Made by a program: the position numbers and the translations under genes | Notes under the pieces: generated by a model | The model's input: only the letters and a program-made list of their open reading frames with translations | Databases searched by the model: none | Told to the model about the DNA's origin: nothing | Shown here: positions 1 to 6,221 of the stretch, piece by piece | Numbering within the stretch: position 1 is the first letter of the stretch | How the letters are laid out: the number at the start of each line of letters is the position of its first letter | Source: Bacillota bacterium | Lineage (GTDB): Bacteria; Bacillota_I; Bacilli_A; MOL361; Turicibacteraceae | Reading direction: 5' to 3' | DNA length: 22,937 bases | NCBI GenBank assembly: GCA_003486705.1 | Contig: DNGE01000173.1 | Span: 22,275-45,211, forward strand

Positions 1-82
1 CAAATACATGGCTGAAGACAACAATGTTGAATCAGAAACATTAGGGGATTTATTCGGAGATAAATTAAAAAATTTATTATAA
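1..82 (+). CDS. C-terminal end of an S1-domain (RpsA/YpfD-like) protein, partial
   Basis: Only the last 26 codons are present, reading from base 2 to a TAA at 80-82. The tail ends in ETLGDLFGDKLKNLL, which resembles the short acidic tail that follows the S1 RNA-binding repeats in YpfD/RpsA-type proteins of Bacillota. In B. subtilis the ypfD gene lies a few genes upstream of der, so the position fits. A strong terminator follows 11 bases after the stop. With no S1 domain inside the window, the identification rests on tail resemblance and gene order. Confidence 0.55.
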   Translation, partial: KYMAEDNNVESETLGDLFGDKLKNLL

Positions 83-93
83 TCAATTAAAAT

Positions 94-122
94 AAAAAAG
101 GGGGTGTTTTTCCCCCTTTTTT
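94..122 (+). terminator. Rho-independent terminator after the S1-like gene
   Basis: A perfect 11-bp stem pairs AAAAAAGGGGG (94-104) with CCCCCTTTTTT (112-122) around a 7-base loop. The U-tract forms the descending arm. It separates the S1-like gene from der. Confidence 0.9.
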
Positions 123-152
123 ATTGTTAGTTTGTTAAAAAATGTTCGAAAT

Positions 153-182
153 TTGACTAAATCATCATAAAACTACTATAAT
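153..182 (+). promoter_or_regulatory. Sigma-A-type promoter for der-gpsA
   Basis: TTGACT (153-158) and a perfect TATAAT (177-182) are separated by 18 bases, 45 bases before the der start codon. It lies just after the upstream terminator, so der-gpsA probably starts its own transcript here. Confidence 0.75.
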
Positions 183-226
183 AATAAAAGATTTAGTAAA
201 GTGTATATTTGAAAGAAGGTGGCAAC

Positions 227-1537
227 ATGGTATTACCTGTAGTGGCTATAGTGGGACGCCCAAATGTTGGGAAATCGACTATTTTTAATCGTATTGTTGG
301 AGAAAGAGTTTCAATCGTAGAAGACGAACCTGGAATTACACGTGACCGTATTTACAGTAGTGGAGAATGGTTAACACGTAAATTCAATGTTATTGACACA
401 GGTGGAATTGAAATTGGTGATGCTCCATTTGTTAAACAAATTAAACAGCAAGCTGAAATTGCAATGGATGAAGCAGATGTGATTGTCTTTGTTACGAATG
501 CACGTGACGGCGTAACACAAGCTGACCAAGAAGTTGCGAATATGTTATATAAAACAAGTAAACCTGTTATTTTAATCGTCAACAAAGTAGATGATGTTAA
601 CTTTAAAGATCAAATTTATGAATTCTATACATTAGGTCTTGGAGATCCAATTGCTACATCTGCCGTTCACGGGATTGGATTCGGGGACATGTTAGATCAA
701 ATCGTGATGAACATGCCGGATAAAAAAGAAAACGAATATGAAGAAGATGTAACGAAGTTCTGTTTAATTGGACGTCCAAACGTTGGAAAATCATCTTTAA
801 CGAATGCATTATTAGGTGAAGACCGCGTTATCGTTTCAGATATTGCTGGAACAACTCGTGATGCGATTGATACAGAGTTCGTAAAAGATGGAGAAAAATT
901 CGTTGTTATCGACACAGCCGGAATGCGTAAGCGTGGTAAAGTGTATGAAACAACAGAAAAATATAGTGTATTACGTGCGTTAAGCGCAATTGAGCGAAGT
1001 GACGTGTGTTTAATTGTTATTGATGCATCTAAAGGATTAATTGAACAAGATAAACGTATTGCTGGATATGCTCATGAAGCAGGACGTGCTGTTGTTATTG
1101 TCGTTAACAAATGGGATGCAATTGAGAAAAATGATAAAACAATGAAAGAGTGGGAAGACTTAATCCGTACGGATATGGCATTCTTAGATTACGCTGAAAT
1201 TGTATTCTTATCAGCTTTAACGAAAAGACGTATTCATACGTTATTTGAACCTGTAAAACGCGCGGCTGAGAATCATAAAAAACGTGTGGTAACACATGTA
1301 TTAAATGATGTTATTATGGATGCGGTAGCGATGAACCCAACACCGACACATAATGGACAACGTGCACGTATCTACTATGCAACACAAGTTGCGGTTCAAC
1401 CACCGACATTTGTTATTTTCGTTAACGATCCTGAATTAGTGCATTTCTCTTATAAGCGTTATTTAGAAAATCGTTTACGTGCTGCATTTGGATTTGAAGG
1501 AACACCAATTCATATCGTAGCTAGAAGTAGAGATTAA
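227..1537 (+). CDS. der: Ribosome biogenesis GTPase Der (EngA)
   Basis: Der is an essential GTPase with two G domains that assists assembly of the 50S ribosomal subunit. The first P-loop GRPNVGKST is at residues 10-18, with DTGG at 57-60 and NKVD at 119-122. The second P-loop GRPNVGKSS is at 182-190, with DTAG at 229-232 and NKWD at 294-297. The C-terminal KH-like domain (about 350-436) ends in FGFEGTPIHI. I place the start at ATG 227: AAGGTGG lies at 216-222 and the product is then 436 residues, the same length as the B. subtilis protein. An in-frame TTG at 209 would put the ribosome binding site inside the gene. gpsA follows after 22 bases and is probably co-transcribed. Confidence 0.98.
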   Translation: MVLPVVAIVGRPNVGKSTIFNRIVGERVSIVEDEPGITRDRIYSSGEWLTRKFNVIDTGGIEIGDAPFVKQIKQQAEIAMDEADVIVFVTNARDGVTQADQEVANMLYKTSKPVILIVNKVDDVNFKDQIYEFYTLGLGDPIATSAVHGIGFGDMLDQIVMNMPDKKENEYEEDVTKFCLIGRPNVGKSSLTNALLGEDRVIVSDIAGTTRDAIDTEFVKDGEKFVVIDTAGMRKRGKVYETTEKYSVLRALSAIERSDVCLIVIDASKGLIEQDKRIAGYAHEAGRAVVIVVNKWDAIEKNDKTMKEWEDLIRTDMAFLDYAEIVFLSALTKRRIHTLFEPVKRAAENHKKRVVTHVLNDVIMDAVAMNPTPTHNGQRARIYYATQVAVQPPTFVIFVNDPELVHFSYKRYLENRLRAAFGFEGTPIHIVARSRD

Positions 1538-1559
1538 GGAAGAGTAAGGAGGTCAAGTT

Positions 1560-2567
1560 ATGACTCAAAAAGTTACTGTGATAGGGGCAGGAAGCTGGGG
1601 GACTGCATTAGCACAAGTCTTATGTGATAATGGACAAGATGTGTTAATGTACGATTTAAATGAAACAATTATTAATGATATTAATGAGAATCATCAGAAC
1701 TCACAATTTTTCACGGACGTTATATTACCAGATACTTTAACAGGAACAACAGATTTAAAACAGGCGTTAGACAATGTAGACACTGTGTTATTAGCAGTAC
1801 CGACAAAAGTTATTCGCATTGTATTAAAATCATTGAATGAAGTGTTAGATCATCCTGTAACAATTATTAATGCAAGTAAAGGAATTGAACCTTCAACGCA
1901 TAAGCGTGTTTCAGAAATTGTTGAAGAAGAAATTGCACCGAATCAATTACGTGCATTTGTGGCTTTATCTGGACCATCTCATGCAGAAGAGGTTATCTTA
2001 CGTGCATTAACAACGGTAACATGTGCTTCAACGGTGAGTGCTATTACAAATGAAATACAGGCAATGTTTAATAATCAATATTTCCGTGTTTATCGCGTCG
2101 ATGATTTAATTGGTGTTGAAGTAGGTGGCTCAATTAAAAACGTCATTGCTTTAGCAGCAGGAATCTTAGCTGGTCTTGGTTATGGTGATAACGCAAAAGC
2201 TGCTTTAATCACACGTGGTTTAGTTGAAATCCAACGTCTTGGAGAGGCGATGGGAGCTTCAGTTGAAACATTTAGTGGATTAAGTGGATTAGGTGATTTA
2301 ATCGTTACTTGTACATCAGTTCATAGCCGTAACTGGCAGGCTGGTTATAAGATTGGTAATGGATCAAACTTACAAGAGGCATTAGATAGTATGACCATGG
2401 TTGTTGAAGGTGTTCGTACATGTCAAGCAACGTATGAATTAGCACAAGCTAGAAACATTGAAATGCCAATTGTAGAGACGGTTTATCAAGTTATCTTTAA
2501 TAAGTTAGATCCTAACACGGCAATTAAACAATTAATGGCACGTGAAATGAAACCAGAATTTTACTAG
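1560..2567 (+). CDS. gpsA: NAD(P)-dependent glycerol-3-phosphate dehydrogenase GpsA
   Basis: The enzyme reduces dihydroxyacetone phosphate to sn-glycerol 3-phosphate, the backbone for membrane phospholipids, in the cytoplasm. The Rossmann dinucleotide motif GAGSWGTALA is at residues 9-18. The family signatures NASKGIEP (104-111), SGPSHAEEV (137-145) and GGSIKNVIALAAG (189-201) are present. By family comparison Lys193 is the catalytic lysine and Lys107 is the other conserved active-site lysine. At 335 residues it is full length. AAGGAGG sits just upstream of the ATG. It is the second gene after der, as in B. subtilis. I see no convincing terminator directly after it, only a weak GCC...GGC pairing near 2602-2616. 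Confidence 0.97.
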   Translation: MTQKVTVIGAGSWGTALAQVLCDNGQDVLMYDLNETIINDINENHQNSQFFTDVILPDTLTGTTDLKQALDNVDTVLLAVPTKVIRIVLKSLNEVLDHPVTIINASKGIEPSTHKRVSEIVEEEIAPNQLRAFVALSGPSHAEEVILRALTTVTCASTVSAITNEIQAMFNNQYFRVYRVDDLIGVEVGGSIKNVIALAAGILAGLGYGDNAKAALITRGLVEIQRLGEAMGASVETFSGLSGLGDLIVTCTSVHSRNWQAGYKIGNGSNLQEALDSMTMVVEGVRTCQATYELAQARNIEMPIVETVYQVIFNKLDPNTAIKQLMAREMKPEFY

Positions 2568-2616
2568 AATAAAAAATAATTTGTAGAAAAATAAATAAAA
2601 AGCCCAAATTTTAGGC

Positions 2617-2644
2617 ACATATCACCTCCCACGTACATAGACTA
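2617..2644 (+). promoter_or_regulatory. Sigma-K-type promoter for the spoVIF-like gene
   Basis: AC (2617-2618), 17 bases, then CATAGACTA (2636-2644) matches the AC-N16/17-CATANNNTA pattern of mother-cell sigma-K promoters exactly. Transcription would begin near 2651, shortly before GGGAGG and the start codon. In B. subtilis spoVIF is known to be sigma-K dependent, which fits. This is a pattern match only. Confidence 0.5.
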
Positions 2645-2668
2645 TTATTGACTAAGTAAGTGGGAGGT
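2624..2668 (+). repeat. Inverted repeat covering the Shine-Dalgarno of the spoVIF-like gene
   Basis: ACCTCCCAC (2624-2632) is the exact reverse complement of GTGGGAGGT (2660-2668), and the right arm contains the GGGAGG ribosome binding site. In RNA started upstream, for example read-through from gpsA, it could form a 9-bp stem with a 27-base loop that hides the site. RNA started at the sigma-K-type promoter would lack the left arm. Confidence 0.55.
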
Positions 2669-2675
2669 TTTAAAA

Positions 2676-2924
2676 ATGTTCGATAATATATTTGGTAAAT
2701 TCTCAAAAGATGTGAATGTTAATCAAGATGAAATCTTTAACATCGCAGATAAAGCATCTAATATGGATTTAAAAAACGAGAAACAAGTTCGCGCATTAAT
2801 TTCAAGTGTCTCAGCAATGGTGGGTAAAAAAATTGATCCAAAAGTAGAAGATCAATTAACACAAATGATATTAAATGGAGAAGTCCCAACAGATATGAGT
2901 GAACTTCTCAAAATGATGATGTAA
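2676..2924 (+). CDS. spoVIF: SpoVIF-like small sporulation protein
   Basis: This 82-residue protein has no signal peptide or membrane segment and is mostly charged helix. The central NEKQVRALISSVSAMVGKKI, the following acidic PKVEDQ, the I-x-N-G-x-x-P turn and the LLKMMM end resemble stage VI sporulation protein F (B. subtilis YjcC). That protein is made late in the mother cell and is needed for proper coat assembly and spore resistance. The assignment is from memory of the family pattern. The sigma-K-type promoter just upstream supports it. The start at ATG 2676 follows GGGAGG with a 9-base gap. A strong terminator follows at once, so it is a single-gene unit. The alternative is an unrelated small helical protein. 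Confidence 0.62.
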   Translation: MFDNIFGKFSKDVNVNQDEIFNIADKASNMDLKNEKQVRALISSVSAMVGKKIDPKVEDQLTQMILNGEVPTDMSELLKMMM

Positions 2925-2930
2925 AAATAT

Positions 2931-2969
2931 AAAAAAGTTGTGATTCGGATTTTGAATCACAATTTTTTT
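2931..2969 (+). terminator. Rho-independent terminator after the spoVIF-like gene
   Basis: TTGTGATTC (2938-2946) pairs with GAATCACAA (2954-2962), extended by A6/T7 flanks, with a 7-base loop. Confidence 0.9.
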
Positions 2970-3285
2970 ATGGCGTCTGAAAATGAGGTTAAAGGGGATA
3001 AGTTAACGATGGGAAGAATTGCGAGTGTATTATGGTTTAGTCTTTTTAATCATAAGCGCCTAAGATGTGTTAACAGCTCAAACTATTATTTATATCAATA
3101 AATGTTCATAAGAAAAGCGTAACATATCCTAGTCTTGATCTAACATGAGAGGAATGAAGCGTTTAATAAGCCAAGATTAATTATTGTAGTTTAGTTTTGA
3201 TATAAAAGCAGGTGGATGTTTTTTTAAAAAGCTGTATGGTGTTTAGGATAAGGTAATTTATTATCATCTGATGTTTAATTAGTCG

Positions 3286-3317
3286 GCATTGCTTATGAAA
3301 TAAGCAATGCTTTTTTT
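3286..3317 (+). terminator. Orphan Rho-independent terminator
   Basis: A perfect 11-bp stem pairs GCATTGCTTAT (3286-3296) with ATAAGCAATGC (3300-3310), with a 3-base loop, followed by seven T. There is no gene directly upstream: the spoVIF-like gene is already terminated at 2969. It may end a small RNA or remain from a lost gene. Confidence 0.8.
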
Positions 3318-3411
3318 AGTTCATTTTAAGTTAGTCGGTGCAGCGGGATAAGGAGAGGATTCTTTTTAAGTATTGATATCACAGGCCGGTGTATGATTGT
3401 TAATAGGTTAA

Positions 3412-3501
3412 TCTATAACAGATAGTCTTTATATTAAACGTCATTTACTAGATTGTGATGAATTTGATTGGAATCAGGCTTTAGGGGTGCTTAAATATTA
3501 A
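3412..3501 (+). pseudogene. Short stop-bounded peptide stretch, possible gene remnant
   Basis: Between in-frame stops at 3409-3411 and 3499-3501 the frame reads YIKRHLLDCDEFDWNQ followed by ALGVLKY. It has no start codon and no ribosome binding site. The composition (charged, with Trp and Cys) looks more protein-like than random AT-rich sequence. I do not recognise the family. It may be the C-terminal remnant of a lost gene or simply chance. Confidence 0.2.
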
Positions 3502-3755
3502 GTAATTTTAAAAAAATATCATAATGATAAATTTTAATGACATGTTTGCGTATATAGGGCATATACTTGAAAAGAAATAAAGCTATCTCGTCATGAATAT
3601 TAGCCAGTCATGTTAAGGGATGTATGAGAGGTTATCGAAACTCGATAAATCGACAAAATACCAGTGATCGTGTCCTAAAATTCATAATAACAGAAGCAAA
3701 ACTGCTGAGTTAGATGAGAAAAAATTATTTTTTAAAAGTTTTTTTAAAAATTCTC

Positions 3756-3785
3756 TCATATATGAGGGGATTAACATCATACATT
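3756..3785 (+). promoter_or_regulatory. Sigma-E-type promoter for spoIVA
   Basis: TCATATA (3756-3762), 15 bases, then CATACATT (3778-3785) matches the sigma-E pattern KMATATT-N14/15-CATACANT at all but one position. The start codon lies 38 bases downstream. In B. subtilis spoIVA is transcribed by sigma-E in the mother cell. Confidence 0.65.
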
Positions 3786-3823
3786 TATATTGACCAAATA
3801 TAAGTGAGACGGAGGTTTATGAT

Positions 3824-5299
3824 ATGGAAACAAATGAACTGATGAGAGACGTATTTGCCCGCACAAATGGCGAATTCTATCTCGGAGTAGTGGGGGCAGT
3901 TCGTACGGGAAAATCTACATTCATCAAAAAATTTATGGAAGCATTAGTTCTTCCATTAGTAGACGATGAAGATGTGAAAAAACGTATGATCGACGTATTA
4001 CCTCAAAGTGCAAACGGAAAAACAATTATGACAACAGAACCAAAGTTCGTTCCAAACAATCCTGTAAATATTGGGATTGAAGGAGAAGTAACAGCAAGTG
4101 TTCAATTAATCGATTGCGTGGGATATGTTATTCCAACAGCAGAAGGTTATGAAACAGAGGAAGGGCCTCGCATGGTGACAACACCTTGGTACGATGAGCC
4201 AATTCCATTCGTAGAAGCAGCTGCTATTGGAACTCAAAAAGTTATTGAAGATCATTCACACATTGGAATCGTTATGACAACTGATGGATCAATTGGTAAC
4301 TTTAAACGTGAAGATTACTTAGAAGCTGAAGGGCTAGTAATTGAACAATTAAAAGCTATCAACAAACCATTCATTATCGTGTTAAACTCAACTCATCCAA
4401 AAACTGAAGATGTATTAGAGTTACGTGATGAGTTACAAGCTGAACATGGAGTGCCTGTACTTCCATTAAGTGTTGAAAATATGACGAAAAAAGATATCTT
4501 CAATGTGTTACGTGAAGCATTATATGAGTTCCCTGTAACTGAATTAGATATCAAAAAACCAGCTTGGGTAGATGCTTTAGCTGATGATAACTGGTTAAAA
4601 TCTCGTTTATTACGTTTAATTAACCAAAGTGTAAATGAGTTTTATAAATTACGTGATATTAACTATTTAGCTGAAGAATTAAAGGCTGAAGATGTTGTGG
4701 AAGACTGCTACATTAGTGCATTAGACGCTGGATTAGGACTCGCTGAGTTACAAATCAAAGTGCCAGATGAACTATATGATCAAATCTTAACAGAGCTTGT
4801 TGGGCCAATTAATGATAAAGCTGATTTAATGCGCTTATTACAAGACTATGCAACAATTAAAGTAGAGTATGAGCCAGTGGCATCTGCGCTACAACAAGTA
4901 AAACAAACAGGTTATGGTATTGCAACGCCTTGCGTAACAGATATGACGTTAACAACTCCTGAAGTTGTAAGAGCTGGAGCACGTTATGGTGTTAAATTAA
5001 AAGCACTTGCACCATCAATTCACATGATTCGTGTCGATGTTGAGTCAGTATTTGAACCAATTATCGGGACAGAACAACAAAGTAAAGACTTAATCGAATT
5101 CATCTTAAAAGATGCAGACAAAAACCCATTAGCAATTTGGCAAACTGAAATCTTCGGTCGTTGCTTAAGTGATATTGTAAAAGACGGAATTTCTGCTAAG
5201 TTATATACAATGCCAGAAAATGCGCGTCATAAATTACAAGAAACATTAATTAAAATTGTTAATGAAGGTAGCGGTGGATTAATTGCCATCATGCTTTAA
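3824..5299 (+). CDS. spoIVA: Stage IV sporulation protein A, spore coat basement-layer ATPase
   Basis: SpoIVA coats the outer forespore membrane and polymerises with ATP hydrolysis to form the platform on which the coat is built. It also supports cortex formation. At 491 residues it is one residue shorter than the B. subtilis protein. Walker A GAVRTGKST is at residues 24-32. The segment GKTIMTTEPKF holds the threonines that act as the ATPase sensor in the family. The middle domain is followed by the well-conserved C-terminal region, including KQTGYGIATP, the PSIHMIRVDVES segment and the end INEGSGGLIAIML, which is the part that targets the protein to the forespore surface. GGAGG (3811-3815) precedes ATG 3824 by 8 bases. 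It is a single-gene unit with its own terminator. Confidence 0.98.
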   Translation: METNELMRDVFARTNGEFYLGVVGAVRTGKSTFIKKFMEALVLPLVDDEDVKKRMIDVLPQSANGKTIMTTEPKFVPNNPVNIGIEGEVTASVQLIDCVGYVIPTAEGYETEEGPRMVTTPWYDEPIPFVEAAAIGTQKVIEDHSHIGIVMTTDGSIGNFKREDYLEAEGLVIEQLKAINKPFIIVLNSTHPKTEDVLELRDELQAEHGVPVLPLSVENMTKKDIFNVLREALYEFPVTELDIKKPAWVDALADDNWLKSRLLRLINQSVNEFYKLRDINYLAEELKAEDVVEDCYISALDAGLGLAELQIKVPDELYDQILTELVGPINDKADLMRLLQDYATIKVEYEPVASALQQVKQTGYGIATPCVTDMTLTTPEVVRAGARYGVKLKALAPSIHMIRVDVESVFEPIIGTEQQSKDLIEFILKDADKNPLAIWQTEIFGRCLSDIVKDGISAKLYTMPENARHKLQETLIKIVNEGSGGLIAIML

Positions 5300-5305
5300 T
5301 CAATC

Positions 5306-5336
5306 AAACCCCCGACTAATAAGTTTGGGGGTTTTT
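5306..5336 (+). terminator. Rho-independent terminator after spoIVA
   Basis: AAACCCCC (5306-5313) pairs with GGGGGTTT (5327-5334), with a T run to 5336. It lies 7 bases after the stop codon. Confidence 0.88.
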
Positions 5337-5731
5337 GTAAGTTCCACTGCCCGTGATGTTACCGGAGTATAAGCAGACACTATCACGTCTAAGGTTGGAT
5401 TGATGTTGTTTAAGAATCAAGGTCATGAATCACTCAGGGCTACGCCTTATTAGTAGAATGATAAACCACAACAAATGATGCCATTCGTGATCCTGAAATA
5501 CCACTAATAACACCACCTGTTTCAAGTTAAACATGAGTAAATCTTGATGAAATCGGGAATAAAATAAAAAAGAAATGAAATAATGGTCATTATCTTGATT
5601 AAAATATTTCTGTTTCGTACATGATAGTAATTGAAGTTTACTTTTGTTTGGTTACATGTATAAAGGAGTAGGGATAAGGCTCAGAAATATGATAAAATCA
5701 ACGATTATCGCAATTTTTTTCAAATAATTGT
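5337..5731. other. Gene-poor interval between spoIVA and hup
   Basis: No intact gene is visible on either strand. The first half (to about 5530) contains protein-like stretches interrupted by stops, listed separately. The second half (5531-5731) is AT-rich with no hairpin, promoter or reading frame that I can support. Confidence 0.5.
5340..5530 (+). pseudogene. Possible decayed coding sequence, family unknown
   Basis: One frame from 5340 reads SSTARDVTGV, a TAA, then ADTITSKVGLMLFKNQ and GHESLRATPY up to two stops (5451-5456). A second frame from 5465 reads NDAIRDPEIPLITPPVSS to a TAA at 5528-5530. The stretches are protein-like in composition and less AT-rich than the bases on either side. 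They would need at least one frameshift and several stop reversions to join. No start codon or ribosome binding site is seen. I do not recognise the product. The antisense strand also has a short open stretch here, so the coding strand is not certain. Confidence 0.25.
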
Positions 5732-5759
5732 TTGCATATTATGGCCAATGTGGTAAACT
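5732..5759 (+). promoter_or_regulatory. Probable sigma-A promoter for hup
   Basis: TTGCAT (5732-5737), 16 bases, then TAAACT (5754-5759), 35 bases before the ATG. Each box has four of six consensus bases. A T-rich run at 5712-5720 could act as an upstream element, which is common for highly expressed HU genes. Confidence 0.4.
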
Positions 5760-5794
5760 TTAACTTGCAAGAAATGTATTAGGAGGTAATATTC

Positions 5795-6067
5795 ATGAAT
5801 CGTTCTCAATTAGTAGACAAAATTGCTGAAAAAACTGAATTAACAAAAAAAGATGCTGAAAAATTCTTAACTGCATATATCGATACAGTAACAGAAGCTT
5901 TACAAGCAGACGACAAAGTAGCTTTAGTAGGATTCGGAACTTTCGAAGTACGCGAGCGTGCTGCACGTCAAGGACGTAACTTACACACAGGTGAAACAAT
6001 TGAAATCGAAGCAAGCAAATACCCTGCATTCAAAGCTGGTAAAGCTTTAAAAGATGCTTTAAAATAA
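5795..6067 (+). CDS. hup: DNA-binding protein HU
   Basis: HU is the small basic nucleoid protein that binds and bends DNA as a dimer. The 90-residue length is exactly typical. The N-terminal helices (1-40) are followed by the signature GFGTFEVRERAARQGRN (46-62), the beta-arm, and the C-terminal AFKAGKALKDALK. The arm tip reads GRNLHTGE: residue 63 is Leu (codon TTA), where most HU proteins have the proline that wedges between base pairs. Otherwise the fit is complete. AGGAGG precedes ATG 5795 with good spacing. The gene stands alone with its own terminator, downstream of spoIVA as in B. subtilis hbs. Confidence 0.97.
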   Translation: MNRSQLVDKIAEKTELTKKDAEKFLTAYIDTVTEALQADDKVALVGFGTFEVRERAARQGRNLHTGETIEIEASKYPAFKAGKALKDALK

Positions 6068-6090
6068 TCACTCAATTATACATGTGAACA

Positions 6091-6127
6091 AAAAAAGTAA
6101 CCTAGCCACCGTTAGGTTACTTTTTTT
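6091..6127 (+). terminator. Rho-independent terminator after hup
   Basis: GTAACCTA (6097-6104) pairs with TAGGTTAC (6113-6120), flanked by A6 and T7, with an 8-base loop. Confidence 0.9.
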
Positions 6128-6141
6128 ATTACCTTCAAAAT

Positions 6142-6168
6142 TTGCAGATTAAAAAAACGTGATATAAT
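6142..6168 (+). promoter_or_regulatory. Sigma-A promoter with extended -10 for addBA
   Basis: TGATATAAT (6160-6168) is an extended -10 (TGN before a perfect TATAAT). TTGCAG (6142-6147) is a possible -35 with a short 15-base spacer. The extended -10 may compensate. It lies 53 bases before the addB start. Confidence 0.55.
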
Positions 6169-6221
6169 GGAAAAAAGCTCACATTATAAATAATAATGGT
6201 AAGTGATAAGAGGTGAATGTG

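Larger units (their letters stand above)
2970..3755. other. Long gene-poor interval between the spoVIF-like gene and spoIVA
   Basis: About 790 bases carry no open reading frame I can defend on either strand. The only clear signals are an orphan terminator (3286-3317) and a short readable peptide stretch (3412-3501). A 30-codon frame starting at ATG 3009 lacks a well-spaced ribosome binding site. AT-rich runs (3720-3750) precede the spoIVA promoter. The interval is long compared with the rest of this compact window, so it may be decayed sequence or hold a small RNA. Confidence 0.5.

Noticed and set aside
209..226. TTG extension of der
   Set aside because: The extension would include the ribosome binding site, and ATG 227 gives the exact family length.
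352..585. Antisense frame inside der
   Set aside because: It lies wholly opposite the conserved first GTPase domain and has no similarity or start signals; the same holds for the minus-strand frames at 697-915 and 1104-1295.
3009..3101. 30-codon frame MGRIASVLW... in the gap before spoIVA
   Set aside because: The purine-rich stretch is too far upstream for a good ribosome binding site, and composition and length give no support.
5793..6029. 78-codon frame antisense to the HU gene
   Set aside because: It mirrors the codons of a fully conserved HU gene, is Leu-rich as antisense frames often are, and has no ribosome binding site.
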